NCBI GenBank assembly: GCA_003218705.1
Contig: QHOI01000049.1
Span: 1-35,441 of the forward strand
Reading direction: 5' to 3'
Length of the DNA: 35,441 nucleotides
Origin: Verrucomicrobiota bacterium
GTDB lineage: Bacteria > Verrucomicrobiota > Verrucomicrobiia > Chthoniobacterales > UBA10450
A model generated the notes under the pieces. The model was given only the letters and a program-made list of their open reading frames with translations, made no database searches and was not told the DNA's origin. How positions within the stretch are numbered: the first letter of the stretch is position 1; each line of letters starts with the position of its first letter. Positions 1 to 8,822 of this stretch are shown here, piece by piece. A program made the position numbers and the translations under genes.

Positions 1-67
1 CCTCGATATAAGGCGCAGCTTCTTGCAGCTTTCGATCCAACCAATCTTGTTCAATCTGTTCGTTCAT
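1..67 (-). CDS. N-terminus of a protein encoded directly downstream of the ECF sigma factor (partial; possible anti-sigma/DUF5056-like)
   Basis: Minus strand reads TAA (sigma stop, 70-68) followed immediately by ATG at 67-65: MNEQIEQDWLDRKLQEAAPYIE..., open to the window edge. Function inferred only from position next to the sigma factor. Confidence 0.5.
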   Translation of the reverse strand, partial: MNEQIEQDWLDRKLQEAAPYIE

Positions 68-601
68 TTATTGCGCCCAGACAGCCAAAGTCTTCTTCAA
101 TTTCTCCCGCCCTCGCAACACGTTTGTTTTGACCGTGCCAAGCGGAATGTCGAGCGCCCGCGCAGCTTCGTCGTGTGATAATCCATTCTGGCAGCAAAGC
201 AAAACTGCCGAGCGCTCGTGCAATGGCAGTAAACTAAGGGCATGCATAAGGTCATGTCTTAGACCCGGATCGACCGTCTGGGGGTCCTGTTCCGCCTGCC
301 ATTGCTCCTCATTGATGCCGACGAGCTCTTTCCGGCGTCGTGCGTCCTCGCGAAAGCAATTGTAGGCGATCCGGTAAAGCCAGGTGGAAAATTTCGCCTC
401 GCCGCGGAAGCCGCGGATGTTTTTATAAGCGCGAACAAATGCGTCCTGGGCCAGATCGTCGGCGAGTGCGAGATCGCCGCGGGTAAGTTGCCGCAACAAA
501 CCTCGCACGCTCGATTGATGACGACGAACCAACTCGCCAAAAGCGTGCTGGTCGTCATCAACAAGAACTCGGGCGACAAGGCCGGCATCGGTTAGCTCCA
601 C
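68..601 (-). CDS. RNA polymerase sigma factor, sigma-70 family (ECF)
   Basis: Region 2 'LADDLAQDAFVRAYKNIRGFRGEAKFSTWLYRIAYNCFREDARRR' and region 4 'LPLHERSAVLLCCQNGLSHDEAARALDIPLGTVKTNVLRGREKLKK'. Confidence 0.95.
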   Translation of the reverse strand: MELTDAGLVARVLVDDDQHAFGELVRRHQSSVRGLLRQLTRGDLALADDLAQDAFVRAYKNIRGFRGEAKFSTWLYRIAYNCFREDARRRKELVGINEEQWQAEQDPQTVDPGLRHDLMHALSLLPLHERSAVLLCCQNGLSHDEAARALDIPLGTVKTNVLRGREKLKKTLAVWAQ

Positions 602-610
602 GCCGCGATA

Positions 611-1240
611 TTAGGGCGCCGGTGGCGGCGACGAAATGTCCTTCTTTCCCTCCAACTTCCACACGAGTAGGTAACCGAGGCCAATCACAAAGGGAATCAC
701 GCCGATGGCCCACGAGCCACCCTCCCACTCGTTCACTGCGCCGAAAAAAAGCATGAGGCCCAAGCCAACCATGCAAAGCACAACACCGCGGCGCATGTCT
801 GAGCGTTGCCGAACGGCGGGTGTAGGCGGAGCGAGCAAGGCCGGCGGAATCGGTTGGCCCTTTTCGGCCATCATTCGAATCGTGCGATGCATCATCCGAT
901 TTCTCGAAAAACCGAAATACATGATGACAGCCACGATCAGAACCGGCGCGCCGAAGATTGTCAGCATTGTGATCGCGACAATCGGGATGACGAATTCGGG
1001 AATATCGTCTGATTTGATCCTCTTAAGATCGGCTTCATCTCCATCAATCGCGATCCCGTGACGACCTTTAAGCTTTTTCTCGATCCGTTGATGGATTCTA
1101 TCCGCCAGATCCTGAGCGGGCGAGGCGCTGGCCGTCATCGACGCCGCCGGGGATGGCGGAGGAGGCGGCGGGGGTGCAGGTTGCGCCATGGCCGTAACGG
1201 CCAGCACAACTGAGCAAATGCAGAGAGGCAATGTTTTCAT
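611..1240 (-). CDS. Exported/membrane protein with Pro-rich N-terminus and several TM segments (DUF6249-like)
   Basis: Start chosen at MKTLPLCICSVVLAVTAMAQPAPPPPPPP (signal peptide), because the longer ORF to 1384 runs into the tRNA-Gly. Hydrophobic segments 'FVIPIVAITMLTIFGAPVLIVAVIMYFGF' and 'GVIPFVIGLGYLLVWKL'. Confidence 0.7.
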   Translation of the reverse strand: MKTLPLCICSVVLAVTAMAQPAPPPPPPPSPAASMTASASPAQDLADRIHQRIEKKLKGRHGIAIDGDEADLKRIKSDDIPEFVIPIVAITMLTIFGAPVLIVAVIMYFGFSRNRMMHRTIRMMAEKGQPIPPALLAPPTPAVRQRSDMRRGVVLCMVGLGLMLFFGAVNEWEGGSWAIGVIPFVIGLGYLLVWKLEGKKDISSPPPAP

Positions 1241-1323
1241 ATTGATCCTTTTGTAGTGAGATGCAGCCGACGTGGGTTTGGATTCAAAAAATAGCCACGC
1301 CCACCCCCAGCGTCGAAAGAAAA

Positions 1324-1398
<75 letters not shown>

Positions 1399-1459
1399 GT
1401 CTGGAAGGGGTAGAAATAATGGCGCAGCAGGCTCATTCCGCAACCGTAAATTCGGCCGA

Positions 1460-2956
1460 GTGGCGGAGCGCCAGACTAATGCCAGATTCTCTCCCATTAC
1501 TTCATCAGTCCATCATTCTATTTCGCCTTCACGCGACGAATTCCGCACACTCGCCAAGGGCGGCAATCTCATTCCGCTGATTGTCGATCTGGTCGCGGAC
1601 GTCGAGACGCCAGTCTCCGCTTTTGCCAAGATCGACAACGGGAATCCGTGCTTTCTTTTTGAATCGGCGGAACGGAACGAAGAGTCGGGACGCTTCTCGT
1701 TCATTGGCTTCGATCCGCTCGTGCTTTTTAACAGCGCCGATTGCGAAGGCGATCCGCTGACGAAGCTCCAAGAAATTCTGTCGCGTTTTCAATTTGTCGC
1801 GCGTCCCGACGTTCCCCATTTCGTCGGCGGCGCGGTTGGTTACATCGGGTACGACGTCGTTCGATTTTTCGAGCCGACTGTGCCAATCCATCCGCAGGAC
1901 GAACTGAAGAATCCGGAAATGATGTTCATGATTCCGCGGATCTTGATCGTTTTTGATCATCGATTTCGGAAACTTCGGCTCATTTGTAACGCGCATATCG
2001 AAAACAATACTTCTGCGGAGGACGCCTACGGACGCGCGGAAGCCGATCTGCAGAAAACGTTGTCGAAACTGAGCGAGTCGCGGGCGCTTCAGCCGATTGA
2101 TGCGAAAGCGGCCGGGAGTCTTCCGTCACCAGCCAGCAACACGGCTCGCACTGAATTTGAATCGATGGTCGCAAAGGCCAAAGAGCTGATCGCGGCCGGC
2201 GATATTTTTCAGGTTGTGTTGTCGCAGCGGTTCGAAACCGATTTTCTCGGTCAGCCGCTCGATCTTTACCGCGCGCTCCGCTTCGGGAATACTTCGCCGT
2301 ATATGTTTTGTTTACGCTTCGGCCGCGATTTCGCGGTCCTTGGCAGTTCGCCGGAAGTTCATCTGCGAGTGCGGGAGCGGACCGCCGAGTTGCGTCCGAT
2401 CGCCGGAACTTATCCGCGCGGCAAAGATTTGGCGGAAGATGAAAGATTTGCGGCCGATTTGATTGTCGATCCAAAAGAGCGCGCTGAGCACGTAATGCTG
2501 ATCGATCTCGGGCGAAATGATCTTGGACGGGTCGCGGACTTTGGCAGCGTCCGCGTGACGGAACAAATGGTGATCGAGCGCTACAGCCACGTCATGCACA
2601 TCGTTTCGCACATCGTTGCGCGTTTGCGCGAGGGCAAGAACGCCTTCGACGCGATTCGCGCAACGTTTCCCGCGGGCACGGTTTCTGGCGCGCCGAAAAT
2701 TCGCGCGATGCAAATCATTGCCGATTTGGAAAAAGCGCGACGCGGATTTTACGCGGGGATTGTTGGTTACTTCGGCTTTGATGGATCGCACGACAGCTGC
2801 ATCGCGATCCGCTCGATCATTTTAAAAGACGGAAAAGCGTATCTGCAAACGGGCGCGGGAATCGTGGCCGATTCCGATCCCACGCGCGAATTTGACGAAT
2901 GCGTGAACAAGGCGAAAGCGATGCTGGCCGCTATCGCGCGCGCAACGAAGAAATGA
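1460..2956 (+). CDS. trpE: Anthranilate synthase component I
   Basis: Chorismate-binding motifs '[17 protein letters not shown]', '[13 protein letters not shown]', '[16 protein letters not shown]', '[18 protein letters not shown]', '[28 protein letters not shown]'. Confidence 0.96.
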   Translation: MAERQTNARFSPITSSVHHSISPSRDEFRTLAKGGNLIPLIVDLVADVETPVSAFAKIDNGNPCFLFESAERNEESGRFSFIGFDPLVLFNSADCEGDPLTKLQEILSRFQFVARPDVPHFVGGAVGYIGYDVVRFFEPTVPIHPQDELKNPEMMFMIPRILIVFDHRFRKLRLICNAHIENNTSAEDAYGRAEADLQKTLSKLSESRALQPIDAKAAGSLPSPASNTARTEFESMVAKAKELIAAGDIFQVVLSQRFETDFLGQPLDLYRALRFGNTSPYMFCLRFGRDFAVLGSSPEVHLRVRERTAELRPIAGTYPRGKDLAEDERFAADLIVDPKERAEHVMLIDLGRNDLGRVADFGSVRVTEQMVIERYSHVMHIVSHIVARLREGKNAFDAIRATFPAGTVSGAPKIRAMQIIADLEKARRGFYAGIVGYFGFDGSHDSCIAIRSIILKDGKAYLQTGAGIVADSDPTREFDECVNKAKAMLAAIARATKK

Positions 2957-3519
2957 AACTTCTGGTCATCGATAACTACGATTCGTTCACTTATAATCTC
3001 GTCCAGCTTTTCGGCGAGATGGATGTCGATCTTACGGTGAAGCGAAACGACGAAATTTCGATCGACGAGATCAAAAAACTGAAACCGGATCGGATTTGCA
3101 TTTCACCGGGACCGGGGCGGCCGGAAGATGCCGGCATCAGCCCCGATCTAATTCGCGAACTCGGACCGCGCGTCCCGATTCTTGGTGTTTGTCTTGGTCA
3201 TCAATGCATCGCGCAAGCGTTCGGCGGCGAAGTGGTGCGCGCCGAAAGATTAATGCACGGCAAGACTTCACAGATTCATCATCAACTCCGAGGCGTTTTC
3301 AAAGATTTGGCCGAGCCACTCGAAGCGACGCGCTATCATTCTTTGATCGTGCGCCGGGAATCGTTGCCCGATTCGCTCGAAATTACCGCCGAGACCGACG
3401 ACGGCGAAATCATGGGACTGCAACATCGACAATTTCCGATCCACGGCGTCCAGTTTCATCCCGAATCGATCCTGACGACCGAAGGGCGCAAGTTGCTCGC
3501 GAATTTTCTGCGTGTTTAA
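2953..3519 (+). CDS. trpG: Anthranilate synthase component II (glutamine amidotransferase)
   Basis: [18 protein letters not shown]..., '[12 protein letters not shown]', '[17 protein letters not shown]', '[11 protein letters not shown]'. ATG at 2953 overlaps the trpE TGA (ATGA). Confidence 0.96.
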   Translation: MKLLVIDNYDSFTYNLVQLFGEMDVDLTVKRNDEISIDEIKKLKPDRICISPGPGRPEDAGISPDLIRELGPRVPILGVCLGHQCIAQAFGGEVVRAERLMHGKTSQIHHQLRGVFKDLAEPLEATRYHSLIVRRESLPDSLEITAETDDGEIMGLQHRQFPIHGVQFHPESILTTEGRKLLANFLRV

Positions 3520-4535
3520 GCGCCGTTGCGCGAGATCACCTCGTGAATCTGGCGGACTTCACGCACCATTTGTTCGTATTCGTCGAACCTGAGTGATTGC
3601 GCGCCGTCCGAGAGCGCTTCGTCCGGTCGCCCGTGCACTTCGATCATCAAACCGTCAGCGCCGACCGCGATTCCGGCGCGCGCGAGAGGCGTCACCATGT
3701 AGCTGCGGCCGGTTCCGTGGGCGGCATCGACAATCACCGGCAAATGCGAAATTTTTCTTACCGCCGGAACTGCGGCTAAATCGAGCGTGTTTCGCGTGTG
3801 TTGAGCGAACGTGCGCACGCCGCGCTCGCATAGGACGATGTTATAATTTCCTTCCGCCATCACGTATTCGGCCGCGAGTAACCACTCTTCTAACGTCGCG
3901 GCCATGCCGCGCTTCAACAGCACCGGCAACTTCGAGCGACCGACGCGCCGAAGGAGTGTGAAATTCTGCATGTTGCGCGCACCGATCTGAATCATATCGG
4001 CATATTTTTCGACGAGATCGACGTTCGCTTCATCGAGCGCTTCGCTCACGATTTTCAGACCGAACTCGTTCCGAATCTCGGCGAGAATCTTGAGGCCCGG
4101 CTCCCCCAGCCCGGAAAAAGCGTAAGGCGAAGTGCGCGGTTTGAATGCGCCACCGCGGAAAAATTTCGCGCCGCTGCGCTGGACCACATCCGCTATCGCA
4201 AACGCCTGCTTGCTGTTTTCAATGGCACACGGTCCGGCGATGATCGCGAGCGAGCCGTCCCCGATCCTAGCGCCGTCGCCAAGATCGACAATCGTGCGTT
4301 CCGGCCGGAGATCGAGCGTGATCAATTTGTACGGTTTGGTAACGCGGATCGCTTCCGAAACGCCGGGGAGATTTTCAAAATGTGAGAGATCGACCGCGCC
4401 CTGATTGCCGGTGATTCCGATCGCGGTGCGATTTGCGCCGGGCATGACGTGCGCGCGAAAGCCGAGCGATTCGACCACGCGAACCACGTTGTCGATCTCG
4501 CCCTTGCCGGCGCTGGCGTTCATTACGATGAGCAT
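3516..4535 (-). CDS. aroF: 3-deoxy-7-phosphoheptulonate (DAHP) synthase, AroF/KDPG-type with N-terminal regulatory domain
   Basis: '[49 protein letters not shown]', '[13 protein letters not shown]', '[50 protein letters not shown]'. Confidence 0.95.
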   Translation of the reverse strand: MLIVMNASAGKGEIDNVVRVVESLGFRAHVMPGANRTAIGITGNQGAVDLSHFENLPGVSEAIRVTKPYKLITLDLRPERTIVDLGDGARIGDGSLAIIAGPCAIENSKQAFAIADVVQRSGAKFFRGGAFKPRTSPYAFSGLGEPGLKILAEIRNEFGLKIVSEALDEANVDLVEKYADMIQIGARNMQNFTLLRRVGRSKLPVLLKRGMAATLEEWLLAAEYVMAEGNYNIVLCERGVRTFAQHTRNTLDLAAVPAVRKISHLPVIVDAAHGTGRSYMVTPLARAGIAVGADGLMIEVHGRPDEALSDGAQSLRFDEYEQMVREVRQIHEVISRNGA

Positions 4536-4583
4536 GGCGTGAAAAGGCGTTTACTTACCGGGAATTATACCCTTCGGTCAAAT

Positions 4584-5567
4584 TTAACCCGCAGTTTTCG
4601 CTTTTGCCTCGATCAAAATCGGCGGAAGCGCACGCTCAATTTCGGCCCGATGTTGCTCGTACTGGGGTGGTAATTTTAAACTTTCACCCAGCTGTTTGAC
4701 CGGTTCGTCGACGGTAAATCCGGGACCTTCGGTGGCAATCTCAAACAAAATACCACCGGGCTCGCGAAAATAGATCGAATGAAAATAAAAGCGGTCGATA
4801 ACCGGGGTGACGTGCAAACCAATGTCGACCAGCTCTTTGCGCCAGCGTGATTGTTCCTTGTCGTTCGCGCATCGGAAAGCGATGTGATGCACCGTCCCGG
4901 CCGAATTCACCCCAAACTGTCCCTCGGCTCGTTCGACAAGGTCGACCTGAGCGCTTGTCGATTTGGAATTTATCGACAATCGGCGGCGCGATCCTTCTTC
5001 GCCGATCAATTCGAAGCCGAGCGTTTTAAGTAATTCCTCCGTCGGCCCGGTCTGTTGCACTTCAAGCGTCGGCGCGTGAAACCCGTGGATCGCAAACTTC
5101 TGCGGTACTTTGCTTTCATATTTAAGATCGACATCGTCCAGTTGCGTCGATTCGATTAACTCGAGCAACAGTCCATCGGTATCGGTTAGGCGAAGACCGG
5201 GCGCATTAAAGCGCGACGGAATTTCTTCACAGAAAACCCGATGTTCGGCGAAGCGCGCTTTCCAATACGCGATCGAACTCGCTGGGATCGTGAAACTCGC
5301 ACTGATTACCTGGCCGGTTCCGCGGGTCCCGCGACGCGCACCCGGCCACGCAAAAAAGGTGATGGCCGTTCCCGGCCGTCCGGTCCGATCGCCAAAATAA
5401 AAATGATAGGTCGATGGATCGTCAAAGTTGACGGTGCGCTTGGCCAAGCGCAGGCCGAGGATCTGGGTGTAAAAATCCACGTTGCGCTGAGGATCGCTCG
5501 CGATGGCAGTGATATGATGAGTTCCGCGAAGTTTCACAATCGAATCGTAGGCTAACAAGTTTCCCAC
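4584..5567 (-). CDS. Glyoxalase/ring-cleaving dioxygenase family protein (two VOC domains, MhqO-like)
   Basis: 'LRGTHHITAIASDPQRNVDFYTQILGLRLAKRTVNFDDPSTYHFYFGDRTGRPGTAITFFAWPGA' and second VOC half 'GTVHHIAFRCANDKEQSRWRKEL...FREPGGILFEIATEGPGF'. Confidence 0.9.
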   Translation of the reverse strand: MGNLLAYDSIVKLRGTHHITAIASDPQRNVDFYTQILGLRLAKRTVNFDDPSTYHFYFGDRTGRPGTAITFFAWPGARRGTRGTGQVISASFTIPASSIAYWKARFAEHRVFCEEIPSRFNAPGLRLTDTDGLLLELIESTQLDDVDLKYESKVPQKFAIHGFHAPTLEVQQTGPTEELLKTLGFELIGEEGSRRRLSINSKSTSAQVDLVERAEGQFGVNSAGTVHHIAFRCANDKEQSRWRKELVDIGLHVTPVIDRFYFHSIYFREPGGILFEIATEGPGFTVDEPVKQLGESLKLPPQYEQHRAEIERALPPILIEAKAKTAG

Positions 5568-5581
5568 GACTTATTCAACGC

Positions 5582-6379
5582 ATGTATTTGTGGCGACGAC
5601 AGGCAAGCGAGAAGTGGTGGAGGGATAAAGAAGAGGAATTACGCGCCGTTGCGGGCGATCGATTGGCGATAATCGAACAAGCCGGTCGACGACGATTGCA
5701 GTTCGAAGTCGCATCAAGTTCCCGCACTGGGTTGCTAAAGCTGGCGAAACAATTCGGTGGACGAGTCGAGAAACTTCCGCGCGATTGGTTAAAACGCTTT
5801 TCGCGTCCGCAAAAAACCAAGCCGATCGAACTCCGGAATCAAAAGTTAATCATTCCTGCTCGCGCCGCTTTCGGAACCGGCGAACACGCGACGACCGCGA
5901 TGTCGTTGCGATTACTCGAGAAGTTAACGCGCAAATGGAGATCGCGCTGGTCGATTGTCGATCTTGGAACAGGTTCGGGAATTCTGGCGCTAGCTGCGCG
6001 TTTGTTAGGTGCGCAACGGGTAATCGGAATCGATAACGATCCGGTCGCGATCTCGACCGCAAAAGCGAATGCACTGGCAAATAAGATTCAAGGCGTGCAA
6101 TTTCTCGTCAGCGACGTGCGTCGTTGGAAATCTCCGCCAAAGAGCCTCTTCCGACGAAGCGGCTACGGCGGCCAAGTCGACATCATCATCGCGAATCTGT
6201 TTAGCGAGCTATTGATCGAGATCTTGCCGAAACTCAAAACCGCGCGCTGGATGATTCTTTCGGGAATCTTACGAAACCAGCAACGTGATGTAACTCACGC
6301 ACTTAAGCGACATAAGATCGACATCCTTCAAGTTCGCCGGCGCGGAAAGTGGGTTGCGATTCTAGCGTCGGTCAGGTAG
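5582..6379 (+). CDS. prmA: Ribosomal protein L11 methyltransferase
   Basis: 'IPARAAFGTGEHATTAMSLRLLE', SAM motif 'VDLGTGSGILALAARLLGAQRVIGIDNDPVAISTAKANA', 'DIIIANLFSELLIEILPKL'. Confidence 0.9.
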   Translation: MYLWRRQASEKWWRDKEEELRAVAGDRLAIIEQAGRRRLQFEVASSSRTGLLKLAKQFGGRVEKLPRDWLKRFSRPQKTKPIELRNQKLIIPARAAFGTGEHATTAMSLRLLEKLTRKWRSRWSIVDLGTGSGILALAARLLGAQRVIGIDNDPVAISTAKANALANKIQGVQFLVSDVRRWKSPPKSLFRRSGYGGQVDIIIANLFSELLIEILPKLKTARWMILSGILRNQQRDVTHALKRHKIDILQVRRRGKWVAILASVR

Positions 6380-6417
6380 GTTCGGCGACCCTTAGCGGCT
6401 ACGGTTCTCTGCATAAA

Positions 6418-6438
6418 CGCGGTTTATCATAAGCCGCG
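6418..6438 (+). promoter_or_regulatory. Strong short hairpin in the prmA-ndk intergenic region, 6 bp before the ndk-like start
   Basis: CGCGGTTTATCATAAGCCGCG folds as a near-perfect stem (one G-T wobble); role unknown. Confidence 0.4.
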
Positions 6439-6444
6439 GGCAAA

Positions 6445-7527
6445 ATGTCCATGCAGACCGAGGAACTATCCTACGCCATCATTACGCCGTATTCGATGCG
6501 CAAATCGCGCACCGGCGGGATCATCGCCCGGCTGATTTCGCGCACGGGTCTCGATCTGGTGGCCGCGCGCATGTTCGCGCCGAGCGAAGAACTGGTTCGC
6601 CGCTACGCCGAGACGATTGTGAGCGAAACGAAACCGGCTCATCGTGCGACCCAGGAATTAATTCATGAGTACGTCCTGAAAAATTTTGGCGCGAAAAAAG
6701 ATCGTCAGCAATCGCGCGTTTTACTTCTCCTTTTTCGCGGGCCAGACGCGGCCGCAAGAATGCGCGCGACCGTAGGTCACATTACGCACGAGGAAACCAG
6801 CGGGGAAACAATTCGTGACACGTTCGGCGATTACGTGACCGATGATTCGGGCAAAGTCATTTACTTCGAACCAGCAGTCGTTGCTGAGTTCAATCGCAAC
6901 GCAATCGAACGGGATTTAAAACTTTGGGCGGAATTTTCAGATCGCGACGGCGGCGTGCTCGATCAAGCGGTGCAATTTCCGAAGGAGGCGAAGATCGAGA
7001 AGACCTTGGTTCTAATTAAGCCGGACAATTTCAAATTTCCAAACATTCGTCCCGGCGGTGTGATCGAAGTTTTTTCACGGACCGGTCTCTACATTGTCGG
7101 TTTCAAAGTTCACCGGATGAGTGTCGCGCAGGCGGAGGACTTTTACGGACCCGTGCTACCGGTGTTGCAGGAAAAATTAGGACGCAACAAGGGACGCGAT
7201 GCGTGGGAAGACATCGTCGAATTTATGGCCGGCGCGCGGCCGAGCGACACGCTTCCGGAAAAACGGGACGCGCCCGGCACAGAAAAGTGCATTGCCCTGG
7301 TTTATCAGGGCGAAGACGCCGTTCGCAAAATTCGCGAAGTGCTCGGCCCAACCGATCCCGCGAAAGCGCCGCCAGGCTCGATTCGGAAAGAATTTGGCCA
7401 GACGATCATGATCAACGCTGCGCACGCGTCCGACTCGATTGAGAACGCGAAACGCGAGATGGCAATCGTGCGGGTGGAGGAGAATAACTTTAAACCTTTG
7501 ATTGAAAACTTTTATGGCCGCCAATAG
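6445..7527 (+). CDS. Tandem nucleoside diphosphate kinase-domain protein
   Basis: C-terminal NDK: 'EKTLVLIKPDNFKFPNIRPGGVIEVFSRTGLYIVGFKVHRMSVAQAEDFYGP' ... 'GPTDPAKAPPGSIRKEFGQTIMINAAHASDSIENAKREMAIV'. N-terminal half is a diverged copy: 'LSYAIITPYSMRKSRTGGIIARLISRTGLDLVAARMFAPSEELVRRYAE'. Confidence 0.9.
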   Translation: MSMQTEELSYAIITPYSMRKSRTGGIIARLISRTGLDLVAARMFAPSEELVRRYAETIVSETKPAHRATQELIHEYVLKNFGAKKDRQQSRVLLLLFRGPDAAARMRATVGHITHEETSGETIRDTFGDYVTDDSGKVIYFEPAVVAEFNRNAIERDLKLWAEFSDRDGGVLDQAVQFPKEAKIEKTLVLIKPDNFKFPNIRPGGVIEVFSRTGLYIVGFKVHRMSVAQAEDFYGPVLPVLQEKLGRNKGRDAWEDIVEFMAGARPSDTLPEKRDAPGTEKCIALVYQGEDAVRKIREVLGPTDPAKAPPGSIRKEFGQTIMINAAHASDSIENAKREMAIVRVEENNFKPLIENFYGRQ

Positions 7528-7553
7528 TGTGCGCTCCCTGAATTAAAACGAAC

Positions 7554-7563
7554 AAGATCGACA
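7554..7563 (+). repeat. AAGATCGACA word (non-coding copy, last base overlaps the aspartate aminotransferase ATG)
   Basis: Exact decamer; see findings for the full set of 16. Confidence 0.8.
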
Positions 7564-8726
7564 TGGAAATTTCCGAACGCGCTGCCCAACTGACTCCCTC
7601 ACTCACGCTTTCGATCGACAGCAAAGCAAAAGCGATGAAGGCCGAGGGAATTGACGTTTGCGGCTTCGGAGCGGGTGAGCCGGATTTTGATACGCCGGAA
7701 CACATCAAAGCCGCGGCGATTGAAGCGCTCCAGGCCGGTTTCACCAAATACACGCCGAGCGCAGGCATTCCGGAATTGCGTGCGGCCATCGCGGAAAAAT
7801 TAGCAGCGGACAACGGACTGACTTATCGCCCGGGTCAGGTGGTGGTCAGCAACGGAGCCAAGCACTCCTGTTACAACGCGATTCTGGCCACGTGTCAGCC
7901 CGGCGATGAAGTGGTCATTCCCGCGCCCTACTGGGTCAGTTATCCCGACATGGTGCGCCTGGTCGGCGCCGAACCGGTGATCGTGCCGACGATGGAACGG
8001 AATAATTGGAAAATGCGTCCGGAAGATTTTGAAAACGCGATGACGCCGCGAACGAAGATGTTGATCATGAACACTCCGTGCAATCCAACCGGGTCGGTTT
8101 ACACCCGCGAAGAACTGGAGGCAATTGTCGAGGTCGCCAGCGGCGAGGACATTTACATTTTGTCCGACGAAATTTACGAGAAACTCGTTTACGACGATGC
8201 CAAGCACGTCAGCATCGCGTCGCTCTCGAAAGAAGCTTACGATCTGACCATCACCGTCAACGGATTCAGCAAATCCTACGCGATGACCGGGTGGCGGCTC
8301 GGTTATCTGGCGGCTCCGGAAGCAGTGGCGAAAGCGGTCGATTCAATTCAAAGTCATACCACCGCGAATCCATCCTCGTTCTCGCAGCGGGGCGCGCTCG
8401 CCGCGTTGAAAGGAGATCAGCAGGCGGTCTCTGACATGCGCGAGGAATTCGACATGCGACGCAATTACATGATCGATCGCCTCTCCAAAATTCCAAACGT
8501 GACCGCGGTCAAACCGCAGGGCGCGTTTTATGTTTTACTCAACGTCAGTCAGCTCGGGCTCACCTCGCAAAATTTTGCCGACCGATTGCTCAGCAAAGCA
8601 AACGTGGCCGTCGTGCCGGGCGCGGCCTTTGGTGATGATCGCACCATCCGGCTCAGCTACGCGACCAGCATCGACATCATCAAAAAAGGTCTCGATCGGT
8701 TGCAAGATTTCTGCCGAACGCTCTAA
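7563..8726 (+). CDS. PLP-dependent class I aspartate aminotransferase
   Basis: 'GFGAGEPDFDTPEHIKAAAIEALQAGFTKYTPSAGIPELRAAIAEKL', 'NTPCNPTGSVYTREEL', 'ILSDEIYEKLVYD', Lys motif 'VNGFSKSYAMTGWRLGYLAAP'. Confidence 0.95.
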   Translation: MEISERAAQLTPSLTLSIDSKAKAMKAEGIDVCGFGAGEPDFDTPEHIKAAAIEALQAGFTKYTPSAGIPELRAAIAEKLAADNGLTYRPGQVVVSNGAKHSCYNAILATCQPGDEVVIPAPYWVSYPDMVRLVGAEPVIVPTMERNNWKMRPEDFENAMTPRTKMLIMNTPCNPTGSVYTREELEAIVEVASGEDIYILSDEIYEKLVYDDAKHVSIASLSKEAYDLTITVNGFSKSYAMTGWRLGYLAAPEAVAKAVDSIQSHTTANPSSFSQRGALAALKGDQQAVSDMREEFDMRRNYMIDRLSKIPNVTAVKPQGAFYVLLNVSQLGLTSQNFADRLLSKANVAVVPGAAFGDDRTIRLSYATSIDIIKKGLDRLQDFCRTL

Positions 8727-8814
8727 GGTGGAACGCGCTCTCCGAACGCGTCGCTAATATTTGCGGCTGAGCCGCCTTATCTTAACATCGCCCTCGGAGA
8801 GGCCGATCCACCTT
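8725..8814. repeat. Imperfect dyad element with about 26-bp arms, beginning at the aspartate aminotransferase stop codon
   Basis: Left arm AAGGTGGAACGCGCTCTCCGAACGCG (8725-8750) versus reverse complement of 8789-8814 AAGGTGGATCGGCCTCTCCGAGGGCG; inner hairpin GCGGCTGAGCCGC. Confidence 0.65.
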
Positions 8815-8822
8815 CCACCTTC

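Noticed and set aside
1741-3596. Multiple alternate-frame ORFs over trpE/trpG (e.g. 1980-2474 minus, 2312-2791 minus, 3096-3596 plus)
   Set aside because: All overlap strongly supported trp genes, with low-complexity Arg-rich translations.
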